NCBI GenBank assembly: GCA_019022495.1
Contig: JAFEKR010000042.1
Span: 124,001 to 188,000, forward strand
Source: Epichloe hybrida
Lineage: Eukaryota > Ascomycota > Sordariomycetes > Hypocreales > Clavicipitaceae
Direction of reading: 5' to 3'
DNA length: 64,000 nucleotides
Position numbers and translations under genes: made by a program
Shown: positions 22,723-32,475 of the stretch, one piece after another
Layout: the number at the start of each line of letters is the position of its first letter
Position numbering within the stretch: position 1 is the first letter of the stretch
The notes under the pieces: generated by a model
Told to the model about the DNA's origin: nothing
Databases searched by the model: none
What the model saw: only the letters and a program-made list of their open reading frames with translations

Positions 22723-24090
22723 ATGGTCCAGTATATCCTTACGCCATGGCGGGACCGTCAGGAACTGCTCCTTGTTCGAGAGCAGTTTTATAACGTAGCC
22801 AGCAACAGCCAGCAGCGGGAGCAGGAACAATCAGCCAACACACGCCGGAATCGAGTTCCTCCCCGTGTCAGCAGTGGTGATGATGGTGATACCCAACCTG
22901 GCGGCGTAGGTGCCGCAGAGCCACCAAGTTTCGCCAACATGCACTCGCGTTCGCAACCGGGTCAGGATGAGACGGGCAAAACACACGGGCAGAGACACCG
23001 ACAGAGACAGGCCGTCGTTCGTGTGTCCATGTGGATGCAGCGCGGCAACTGTCCACATGTGGTGGAGTCGACGGCTTTATTGACGGCTGCCATGTTGAGC
23101 GACGACGGCTTGTTGGCTGGCAGTGCCTATGCGGTGAGGGCGGCTTATTCGGCTGCTTTTAGTCGGTATGTAACTCAAGAAGGTGTTCCTTCTGTTCTTT
23201 GCTTTAGTCTCCCCTACGCAGATGCCACATCCTCATGCTTGCTCAAAACCTCTCCGAGGAGGGGTGTCATGTCCCAAAATGGTCAGGGATGTCCATCTAT
23301 CTCGTCGTGTGTCATCCAAAGCACAACTTGCATATGCATGCGTTGTGATGAAGGCGCGGGGCCAAAAACATGCCAACGCCTTTGCGTTGTTCCCCCTCCC
23401 TCCAATGTCAAGCAGTATCAATCGTTTGTTTCGAAAATAATCACGAAAACATCCCATTGATGCACTGACTGAAATTGGCTGGATGCACATTTCTGTCTAC
23501 CAAAACAAAGCCCACATGGCTAACGTATTTTCAACGTGACGACTAGTTTCGTAACGGGTCTTCTGGACGGCCACCAAGACAGGCAACGTAAACAGAGCAT
23601 GTACTCCATCGCCAAGACCATTGGCCTCCCTGCAACATTTGTAGAACTGCGCCATCAAGCTACACATGAGCAGCTCCCATCACTGGCCAAATTACGGAGT
23701 GCGGCGAAAAAGGCCCTCGACTGGATCTGGAACTACTACTGGAAGCACCTGATTGATGAATCTGCCGCACCCAAAAGTGATCCGTGTAGGGAAGTTGTGC
23801 TGGAGTACTTGCGGGAAGGGGACGAGAGCCACACGATGCGGGCGTTGGAGCGGTTTGGCAAGGAGAAGGTTTTGGGTGTGATTATGGACGTGCAGGGGAG
23901 TTTGCCTGGAAACCAGGTCTATCTGCGGTGTTTGAAGCTCTCTAGGGAGGTGATGATGCGGGAGGACAAGGAGGCAGTTGAAGAGGAGGAGGTTTTGGAC
24001 GAGAGGGAGGGACATGAGGCGGTTGCGTCCAGTTCAGGATGGGGATTGTATGAAGGGCCGTGGAAGCCGAAGCCTATTGGTATGATTTGA
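22723..24090 (+). CDS. LAS1: Las1 family pre-rRNA ITS2 endoribonuclease subunit
   Basis: Exons 22723-23165 and 23547-24090 give 328 residues. The splice (GTATGT...CTAG) rebuilds a conserved ...[18 protein letters not shown] block. Las1 is the HEPN-type nuclease that, with the Grc3 kinase, cuts ITS2 during 60S ribosome maturation in the nucleolus. Features: the N-terminal [19 protein letters not shown], then [21 protein letters not shown], then the HEPN active-site region [12 protein letters not shown] (an RxxxxH arrangement), and a C-terminal [15 protein letters not shown]. The intron is long for this genome (381 bp). Residues about 25-94 are low-complexity and may hide an in-phase intron (for example 22795-23004). 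The ATG chosen is the first of the conserved N-terminus. Confidence 0.92.
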
Positions 24091-24707
24091 GTTGCTTCGT
24101 GACACCCGTTGCGATAGATGATGAGAAGGCCAGAGGGAAGTTTTTCTCTGAGAAGTTGCATAGTACCTTGTTTCATTGATACCCGATTTATAGATTACAT
24201 AGCTAGACATGACGGGCGTGGAGTTCGCCGGACGTTTCTAAGAGGACTTGCCGAAAGGGGTATTCATGGAGATATAGTTTTATCTATTTTTCTATGAATA
24301 TTTGATCCGTGGTGATAGACGCGTGGTTGGATTTACATATGCAAGTCCGCCTTGGACGCGAGTTCGCTGCCAGTCAGTCGCTAGTCGCCAGTCGCCAGTC
24401 GCCAGCCCCCTGAGGAACATGCCCGCGCATGTAATACCAGAGAAAATGTCACGAAAGAAGATAACATGGGTATCTGCAAGTTGGCAATCGCTTGAAGCGA
24501 GCTTTCCGGACACGGTGAAGCATTATTAACACATGACCAACTGGCCCTGCCCCGCCTTGATACGCAGTCATCGCTAGTGCCTGCCCACCAATCACGTGCG
24601 CTCCATAACGTCATCAACGTACGTGGTGGGGAGCTTCACATAAGCTTGGATGCTGCCGTTTGAATCAACGACTCTCAATTCGCATTCTGTCATCAATCCA
24701 AAAGGTC
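24091..24707. other. Intergenic between LAS1 and glyoxalase II
   Basis: No gene recognised. A GTCGCCA-type short tandem repeat lies at about 24379-24402. Conserved N-terminal coding sequence for the glyoxalase II gene downstream was searched for here in all three plus frames and not found. Confidence 0.6.
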
Positions 24708-25936
24708 ATGTTGCGAAGACTTTTCACGACAAGGCATTGGAATTTATCATCATCATCCCGAAATGTGCATGAAATGCAAATTGAGGAGGAAGAAGAAATT
24801 GTCACTCGGACATGGTGAAGTATGAAGAGTCGCTCACGCGGGCTAGAATAGGGTTGTGCCGATTCTGAGAGAGGCGATGTCTCGAGGCGCCATTAACCTC
24901 AAGGGGATCGTGAATACGCACCAGTAAGGGAACCAACGGGTGAGGTTGACAAGGGGACGCGCCACGTGGAGCATGAGTACTTACTGCTGATGGGCGTATA
25001 GTCACTGGGATCATGCCGGCGGGAACAAGAAGCTCGTGAGTCCGAGAACAAGAGAGCCTGGAGTTGGGCGGCGCGCAATTGCTAACGAACCGATAGCTGC
25101 AAGAGCTCGGAACACCAGACTTGCCCATAATTGGCGGCAAGAACTGCGAGGGCGTCACCAAGACACCCGGGCACGAAGAATCGTTGGCACTAGGCGACAT
25201 TGCGATCAAGAGTGTTCATACGCCGTGCCATACCCAGGACAGCATTTGTTTCTTCATGGAGGACCATTCGGGCAAGGCTGTGTTTACTGGCGACACGCTC
25301 TTCATCAGCGGTACGTTGGGCGTGTCGGACTTGGGAGGGGGGGGAGGTCTTTTGTGAGAACGAAATACAAGTTGCTGATCATTGAGGGGTAACTCTTTCT
25401 CAGGGTGCGGCAAATTTTTCGAGGGAAACGCCGCGGAAATGTATGAGGCGTTGAACAAGAGGCTTGCCTTGCTGCCAAACGACACGGTTGTCTATGTAGG
25501 TTCTGCTTTTTTTTTTCTCCCCCACGAACGAGCAAGGATTCGGGGAGCATGCCTGGTGCTAACGAGAGCAGCCCGGCCACGAATACACCAAGTCCAACGT
25601 CAAGTTTGCCCTTTCCGTGCTGCAAAGCGACCCGGTGAAGAAGCTGCAGGCTTTTGCGGACGAAAACGAGGTCACGACGGGCAAATTTACCATTGCCGAC
25701 GAGAAGGTGTGTGTTTTTTCCCCCCCGTCTCCAGACTTCTTCCGTTCCAAGAGCTAGACACTAATGAGAAATAGGAACACAATGTCTTCATGCGCGTTAC
25801 CGTACGATAATTCACCCCTTGACTTTTACCCCGTCTAACCATGTCGTAGGACCCGGTTGTGCAAAAGGCGACTGGCGCAAGCGACCCCGTCGACGTGATG
25901 AGCAAGCTGCGTGAGATGAAGAACAACTTCAAGTGA
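24708..25936 (+). CDS. GLO2: Glyoxalase II (hydroxyacylglutathione hydrolase); N-terminus not found
   Basis: Well-supported exons are 24847-24923, 25002-25035, 25097-25310, 25404-25495, 25572-25706, 25775-25801 and 25850-25936; all keep frame. The protein hydrolyses S-lactoylglutathione to D-lactate. Metal-binding motifs are complete: THHHWDH is assembled across intron B/C, and later ligands sit in HTPCHTQDS, FTGDTLFISGCGKFFEG and PGHEYTKSN. The C-terminus (DPVDVMSKLREMKNNFK) is intact. The usual first 40 or so residues (the early beta-strands before the HxHxDH motif) are not visible upstream. The only candidate first exon, 24708-24764, would give MLRRLFTTRHWN..., like a mitochondrial presequence, spliced in phase over a weak GTGCAT donor. 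The 5' end is therefore uncertain and the copy may be truncated. Confidence 0.85.
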
Positions 25937-26702
25937 GGAGGTGACACCCCCTACGTAATTATAGCAGGTCCTGACGCGAAGCCAAGTCCGCCGTCTAAAA
26001 TATAGTTTCACGAGTTTCCAAAATCAAAGTATGCAAGTTCCAGTTGTGCACAGCAATGTAAACATGAATAGAGCTAAGAGAAAGCATATATTGAATGAAC
26101 AGTAGACCACTGTCGAGGTATTTAAAGAACTAAAGAAGAAAATCACAATCTCGCGAGAATGTCTCCAAAGACAGCTAGACACTCTGCACAACAGAGCACC
26201 CCCAAGCCACCACTCGGAAGGAACCAGAGCCGTAGCTCGATTCCCAAATGTTCATCTTGCTTCACTGTCCACACTTGCTCGCTCTAGGAAATGGCGGCGG
26301 CAAGCTCTAGCAAAATTTGAAGCGACCTTTGATCTATCGGGCAAGAAGTCGATTTGTACGACCCATCGACACGACAGTAACGATATGTACAAACACAGTT
26401 CCATGAGGATGCTATTAAAGGGCCAATATGGCCCTTGTCCCATGGTTGGTCTGGTCTGGTCGAATCGTCCGTCATCCGTCTGGAAATGTCCAAGGGGAAG
26501 GAGTTGGGGGGAAAAAGAAATACCAAGTTCGAAGAAAAGAAAAGTAACTAGCGACAAGTGGATCCACCACAGTATTAACTCGACACACCGCGTGCCATAT
26601 ACACTGTGGCTGCAGCCAGCCGGCCGTGACATCAAAATCCACCAACAAACAAACCCAACCCAAGCTACCTACGCAACAACGCAGACCCAAGTTGCACGCG
26701 AA
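25937..26702. other. Intergenic between GLO2 and EF-hand gene
   Basis: The 3' flank of GLO2 and the 5' flank of the EF-hand gene. A 127-codon minus-strand frame and a 195-codon plus-strand frame cross each other here and into the next gene; neither has a motif. Nothing else seen. Confidence 0.6.
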
Positions 26703-27453
26703 ATGGTACGGTCCCCTCCTCCAAATTCACCATTCCACGAATCTCGCCGTCTCGAAGATTTCAAAAAAAAAAAAAAGAGTGTGCTAACATGCCCAGCCGC
26801 CGAAGCGCAAACCCGCATCCCTCGGCGCGACCCCCAAAGCGCGGCAGTCGAAACTCGCAAAAGAGCACAACATCTCGGCGCAGGAGGAGGTCGAGATCAA
26901 AGAGGCATGGAGCTTGTTCGCGGAGCCCCTGGACGGCGAGAGGATGGGAGTTTTGCCCATCGACGATGTTAAATCCGCGCTCATGTACCGTCCTCCCCCG
27001 TCCCCCCTCTCACCAGACTATTCTTCGAGAACCAGCGACGTTGAGAACTGACTTGGCTGTCTTGGAGGACCCAGAGCCCTGGGCGTCCCGCCTTCATCGC
27101 AAGCACAGCTCCGAGAGTTCACCGACATTCTTGACCCCGACTCGGACGGCTACGCCACGTACGAGCCCTTCTTCGCCATCTGCGCGCTGCAGTTCCATGC
27201 GCGCGCTCAGAATCACTCCGAGGCCGCGCACCAGGCGCAGCTGGTTGAGGCGTTTCGCTTATTCACGAATAGCCAGGAGGGGCCGATTACGCTCGCGCAT
27301 CTGCGGCGCGTGGCGGCCGTGCTGAAGGAGGAGGTGGACGACGAGATTCTCAAGGATATGATTCTGGAGGCGAATGGGGGTGCGGGCGTGGCGAGGGGTG
27401 TCAAGATGGATGAGTTTGATGGCGTCATGAGGAGCGCTGGGGTGTGGAGATGA
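26703..27453 (+). CDS. EF-hand domain protein (calmodulin/centrin-like)
   Basis: Exons 26703-26705, 26797-26984 and 27075-27453 give 189 residues. The first coding exon is the ATG alone; the intron that follows has a GTACGG donor, a GCTAAC branch site and a CCAG acceptor. The basic N-terminus (MPPKRKPASLGATPKARQSK) precedes ISAQEEVEIKEAWSLFAEP, a calmodulin-like EF-hand 1 region with a degenerate loop. A canonical loop, DPDSDGYATYEPF, follows at about residue 82, and a second pair without good calcium ligands lies at 122-186. The layout resembles centrin/Cdc31-type or other four-EF-hand adaptors with mostly lost calcium binding. The precise partner is unknown. The GC-rich third positions match neighbouring genes. 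Confidence 0.85.
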
Positions 27454-28057
27454 TTTTAGGGTGGCCGAGGGCATATTGCATGTCGTTGCTTTTTGGGTTC
27501 TTGTTTTCCGGCTTCCTGAGCCATCGGGACTTGCTGTTTTGTTGTCGTGCGTTAGAGCGGGTATTGCTTGAAAGGTCGTGGAGTTGGGCACATGATTTCA
27601 ATTTGCTATGTCGTTTCTTTGCATACGATGCTTCTTTGTTCGGGTCGGACAAGGAAGGCCCATGGCACGAGTGCGAATTCTTGACAAAGGGGCGTATTGG
27701 AGAAAGTATTTGGCTTTTTTTTTGGAATCTCGTACGACGGGTGCAGTTGTGTACCTGGAGACAAAAGAATGGAAGAAAGAAGAGATGCCCACATCTAACA
27801 GGGCGTCCGTGCCATAGCTATACGTAATACCCCTTTTGTTTGTGAAACGCCGTGGGTTCATGCCGTGGCCCTCGCTTTCTTCTGGCAGCGAGGACTTGAA
27901 AGGTTCTAATGCATGGCAAAGGGGTTGTCACTTTTTCTGTGCCGTAACTCTGAATATACCCCATTAAGCAAAAAAAAAAAGAAGAAAAAAAAAGCAAACG
28001 TGGTGAAACAACGCGAGAATGAAGTGGATGAAAACATGGTCATCAAAACATATCTCA
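27454..28057. other. Convergent 3' flanks of EF-hand gene and eIF4E-like gene
   Basis: The 3' untranslated sequence of two convergent genes, with an A-rich tract near 27970-27995. No further gene. Confidence 0.65.
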
Positions 28058-29045
28058 TTAGGCTGACGGAGCCTCGATCGTAACTGACGGCGCGTTTACC
28101 GCAGTCGCGGCCGGTTGTTCAGCGCCGTCTTGCGGGTCCAGAACAGCCTTCGACTCGGGAGGGGCCTTGAAGCCCGAGTGATCGCAGTGTCGTTTGTAGA
28201 AGTAATTGTCGGGCTTGGGACAAATCTCAGGGGGCAGTTCCTCCAAAATACAAGCGAGCATGGCATCGACCGAGCCCTTCTTGGACGAATCTCGGTGCCA
28301 CACGGTAATAAGGTGTGAGTTGAAACGGACTGATAGACCAACGCCGCAAAGCTGGTCGCCTGCATGTTTTGTGAAGGCGTTAGTGTAAAGCAACAGCATT
28401 AAGAGTGTGGAGGGCGCGGCGCATCGCCGTGATGTTGTGAAGCAAAGTGTAAGGGGACATGCAAGGAGACAACAAGCAAAGAACAACATGAGCGTACCCT
28501 CGTCCAAGACACTCTGTAGCTTCTCACCGATAGCCAGAAGCTGCACCCGCGTCCAGATATCAGGACCAGCTGACTTGGGGACTCGGAATGTCCAGCTGCC
28601 GCCGTTGATGTTTCGACGATCCTCCCAGATAGGTTTGAAGCCCTGCTTGAAGAGATATATCGACTCGCGCATTTTGATCTGGTCTACCGGGGTGTTGTTG
28701 TTGTATCGCCAGAAATCTTGGATGGATTCGACCTGGGAGCCGAGCTGCTCAAGCTGGACGTTGTATTCGCCATCGTCGGGCTTGTGATCCTTGGATTGCC
28801 TGCGTGGATGGCGGGGGAGGGATGCGTTAGCAATTCATGATTCTTTTTTTTTTGGCCATGTCCGTGGTAAAGTACCTGTCAAAGTAGATGTTCCAGTAAT
28901 GCTGTGTAGGCAAAGGTCGCATAGTCTTGAGAAAGTTGCGCTTCGCGTCGTCTCGCTGTTCGGCGGGGGACAGGGCATCGTTGGCCGAGGTGCTCTGCGA
29001 CAAGCCAGAAAGGCCGCGGGTGAAGAGCTGTGGCCGCGTCGACAT
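28058..29045 (-). CDS. eIF4E family cap-binding protein, class II (4EHP type)
   Basis: Exons 29045-28876, 28799-28498 and 28359-28058 give 257 residues. The central fold is clear: HYWNIYFDR, then VESIQDFWRYNNN, FKQGFKPIWEDRRNINGGSW and LCGVGLSVRFNSHLITVWHRD. The Trp of PIWEDRR is the usual second cap-stacking residue. At the position of the first stacking Trp of class I eIF4E the sequence has Tyr (DGEYNVQLEQLG). This Trp-to-aromatic change is the hallmark of class II 4EHP/eIF4E2 proteins, which usually repress rather than drive translation. Ser/Ala/Gln-rich extensions lie at both ends. Introns are 76 and 138 bp. The class II call rests on that residue; the repressor role is inferred from the family. 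Confidence 0.9.
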
Positions 29046-29694
29046 GATGGATGGAGTGTGAGATGTATCTTTTATATGAAGTGATATATAGGGACGTATA
29101 TAATATATATCTCTCTCTGCTCTGTAGTTGGGGGGGAGAGAGGGGAGACGATGCGATGCGATTCGATTCGATGGGACGCTTGTCCGAGATAGATGAGGAG
29201 AGCGCCTTCATGGGCGCCGGCACGTTGGACCCGTTTAACCGTGTGTCGGCGGAGGGGCTCTTTGGCGCTCATGCGATTTGGGGGGGGTAAAGTGGTGGGG
29301 AGTGGGGTGGAGTGGGGGGGGCGTCCGAGATTCAGAACCAGTTGACGTTTGAGCGCCAAACAACAATGACATCGCCCCTAATAAAGCTCTCGCCCAATGG
29401 GATCCAGTAGCACGGGCGGCTGCTCCTGCCTTGTCGGCCGAACGTCCAATGCTTGGGTGCGATTGGGAAGCTGCGATGGACTTGTCCCTGCTTCGCACCA
29501 GCAGCCAAGCCACGCAAGCAGGTTCTTCCTCACCTCGTCAACCCAAGATACACCTTGATCTTCCCTGGTGGCAACAACTTGGCGGCAACAACTTGGCAGC
29601 GGCGGTAGAATCTCTCTTGACTCAAAGCTCCCTCGCGACAACATGCCCGCAGCAATGATTCAATCTTGGCCTTCGAGGGCCATTATGCTCAACC
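29046..29694. other. Upstream flank of the eIF4E-like gene
   Basis: Promoter-side DNA of the eIF4E-like gene, with G-rich runs near 29130 and 29280-29320. No coding signal. Confidence 0.6.
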
Positions 29695-29817
29695 AACCAA
29701 ACACAACTCATTCTAACTTGCCTCCAACCTAGAAAATTTGGAGAAGTAACAGAGGAAAAATCAACTTCTCCAATTTCTTCTCGGTCGGAGGCAAGCATGA
29801 ATGAATTGTGTTTGGTT
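29695..29817. repeat. Long imperfect inverted repeat (about 54-bp arms, 16-nt loop)
   Basis: The left arm, 29695-29747, begins AACCAAACACAACTCATTCT. The right arm, 29764-29817, read on the other strand begins AACCAAACACAATTCATTCA. The arms agree at about 45 of 54 positions, and several mismatches are transitions. A shorter match (GCTCA/TGAGC) continues just outside. Transcribed, it would fold into a long hairpin; as DNA it could be a fold-back transposon relic. It lies in the divergent intergenic region between the eIF4E-like gene and the acidic-protein gene. Confidence 0.9.
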
Positions 29818-31217
29818 CGTCTGAGCTTTGCAGCACAAGCGGTAAGGTGCGAGAAGATGGAACAGATATAGAGAGGGAAAAACACGGTCGCAGAGGAAGG
29901 GGGAATTACATTCATCTATGCTGTGACTAAAACTCGAACGGATTTGAGTTTAAATGCGGTCGAAGTATGACTGTATCCACGAAGCAGCCCCCTATTTGCA
30001 ACCTCGAAGCTTGTTCCCCTATCTATTACTATAGTCCCTATTACTCCAATCTTAATTCTCGTACTAGCTAAGTATCTCCAACAATCCTCATGTCTTTCCA
30101 AAAATCGGATGCATTGGCAACAACCAATGAGCATACAAAAAAAATCAATACTTTCAGCCCTAATGAGTGCGGAGTAATCCTTGATTCGGCGGGTGTGAGC
30201 CAAGGCGTATTTAAATACACGTAATTCGCTACAATCCGGTACCTTGTCTTCGAGTATACTGTGACACCTTCCAAGTGCTCAAGATAAAAGCCTGCAGACT
30301 GGGGAGCCGGGTACCTTCGTTTAGGAACTAACAACGCCTTCAACTGACTTACACTGAACAATCTGCTCACCAAGATGATGGTATCGCCACGAACTCTGCA
30401 TGTAGCATTTAGTTTCAGCTCAATGAATGTATTCAGCACGGGACATCAAACTATAGACTTTGCTAGTTATCCCGAAATAGAAGCCCCGTCCCCATAGTCA
30501 CCAACACGCAGTTTGGATAAGATTCAGGCAAGTATTTTATGGAGAGATGGACAAGTTTTTCCGATTTACGTCTTAGCTCGACGTGATGGCATCAATCAAG
30601 ACTTGAGTTTCAGCAAGGAAGGATTCAAATGCCGTCCATTCCATCTCTCATCTCCACAATCATCTTCTGGCTTCACAAAAACGTCCCCCTTTTCAAACAT
30701 CACATCCGCCTCCATGATAGAGTAAAAAGAAGAAGAAATGACCCAAACCTACCTATAATGACATAAACTACCATTCAAAAATCGAAGAAAAGCCACCACC
30801 CTCCCTTCCCCCCCCAAAAAGGCCTCAGCTCAACAAAGTTCAACACCACATGCCGGCCACCAAGGCTAGGGGCTCTCGTATAAAATAAACCTCCATCATC
30901 CCAGCAACACACAAAGCATATAAACATGCTCTCGCATTTGAAAAATCTTATTTTACCCCAGGAACAAATACTGCCTTGTTATAAATATGCATTCCCACGA
31001 CGTCATTCAGCAACCAACTTTCACTCAAGCAGACCTCAGCTCTGAGCAAAACAATCTCAAATCTAAACGATTTCTCGCTTATTCTTGATATACCATCTAG
31101 CCTACTCACTCTGAGCATTCCTCTTACCCGTAGTAATCTGCTAAAACTGTGAGGAGTCTTTAAACAATACTCATCAACTCGGACCAAAGAACTTTCAACC
31201 AAAAAAAAAAAAAAAAC
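29818..31217. other. Intergenic upstream of the acidic-protein gene
   Basis: AT-rich compared with the flanks and without a recognisable gene. The last bases before the ATG at 31218 are an A-run of about 17, an A-rich leader typical of fungal start sites. Confidence 0.6.
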
Positions 31218-32168
31218 ATGTCGTTCCCCTCACCAACTTACGAACAGGAAGAATTCTCCGCCGGCCTCGAGCTCATTCTCGACTACCTCAACGCCGGCAA
31301 CACCTATGACGAGCTCCTACACGTCAAGAACCGCGCCAACCTCTGGTGCAGAGAGTACTTCTCCTCCAGTGTCTTCAACGCCGGCCACCCCGATGAGCTC
31401 CTCCACATATACCCCAGCATATTTGATCTCGAGGTTCCCTCCTGGAAGCGCCTGGACCCCGAAGAGCCGCAGGACACGGACAAGGATGTGGACATGGACA
31501 CGGACACGGCCGTCGATGAGGACAATAACTCCACCGACGACCAAGACGAGGGAGGGGATCATGTCCTGACCAAGTTCCCAGCGTACTCTGAGCCAACGCT
31601 GCTGGACGACGCCGAGGCATTCAGCGCGGCAGACATGCTGGAGGCCCAGCTGGCGGACAACATGGAGGACGATGCGGACGACGAGTACGCGGGCTTGCGG
31701 GAGCCATTGCGCGTGTGGCATGTGAACAGGTCGCCTTTGATATTTCATGTTCCCGAGATTATGATCCACCTTGCGCTGGTAGATCCCGACAAGGGATTGG
31801 AGAGCTCTTTTTTCGAGAGCATGATGCCGGGTGTGACAAATGAGGATTCCACCATGGAAGGTTCGTCGCCGTCGCCGCCGCTACCGCTGCTGCCGTCATC
31901 GCCGAACATGGCCATGGTTTTTGATGGGGATAAATTCTCGGGACGCTGCTCGGGAGACTCGAGCAAGACGCAGTCTTTTGATGCCATGGAGGCGAGTCCC
32001 GCGTTGAAAACGAGCGAGAACAACGAGGCCGTGGATATGACTGGTGAGACGCAGAAGTCAAGTGAGATGCAACGTGTTGTGGGAGAAGAGGGAGCGGCAG
32101 AGACCAACCGTGACCATACACTGATAAATTGGCGGCTATATATGGCCGATGGTGGCAGTAATTTGTGA
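31218..32168 (+). CDS. Acidic protein of unknown function
   Basis: A single uninterrupted frame of 316 residues starting MSFPSPTYEQEEFSAGLE. The first 75 residues look folded (FSAGLELILDYLNAGNTYDE, LWCREYFSSSVFNAGHPDEL). A strongly acidic segment follows (about 81-110, Asp-rich), then a helical-looking region with LREPLRVWHVNRSPLIFHVP, then a Ser/Pro-rich disordered tail. No signal peptide, membrane helix or enzyme motif is apparent. An A-rich leader directly before the ATG supports the start. I do not recognise the family. Open-frame length, codon bias towards C/G third positions in the first half and the start context argue that it is a real gene. Confidence 0.75.
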   Translation: MSFPSPTYEQEEFSAGLELILDYLNAGNTYDELLHVKNRANLWCREYFSSSVFNAGHPDELLHIYPSIFDLEVPSWKRLDPEEPQDTDKDVDMDTDTAVDEDNNSTDDQDEGGDHVLTKFPAYSEPTLLDDAEAFSAADMLEAQLADNMEDDADDEYAGLREPLRVWHVNRSPLIFHVPEIMIHLALVDPDKGLESSFFESMMPGVTNEDSTMEGSSPSPPLPLLPSSPNMAMVFDGDKFSGRCSGDSSKTQSFDAMEASPALKTSENNEAVDMTGETQKSSEMQRVVGEEGAAETNRDHTLINWRLYMADGGSNL

Positions 32169-32475
32169 TACAGTCGGTCTGTCATGTATTGATTCGCCGT
32201 GCCATGCAACGCATAGTAGGCGAACATGTAGGTGTACACGAGTATCGAATATGGCGCAGTAGGATAGAAGGAAGAAGACGAGCGATACCCCTGGATGGCA
32301 AGATTCTATTCATATTCCCCATTCAGGTCCAAGGTTGCAATAAAATTATAAAAACATGTGAGTCAGTCCCACAAGACACACTCCCATAACACCAGCGCTT
32401 GTTTTTTCCAATCTTGAATGTCGGTCATCATACCTGCCGCATTTGTCTGCTCGCATGCTCGCTTGTTTCCTTTCG
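32169..32475. other. Convergent 3' flanks of acidic-protein gene and kinesin
   Basis: About 300 bp of 3' flanking sequence between convergent genes. Nothing else seen. Confidence 0.65.
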
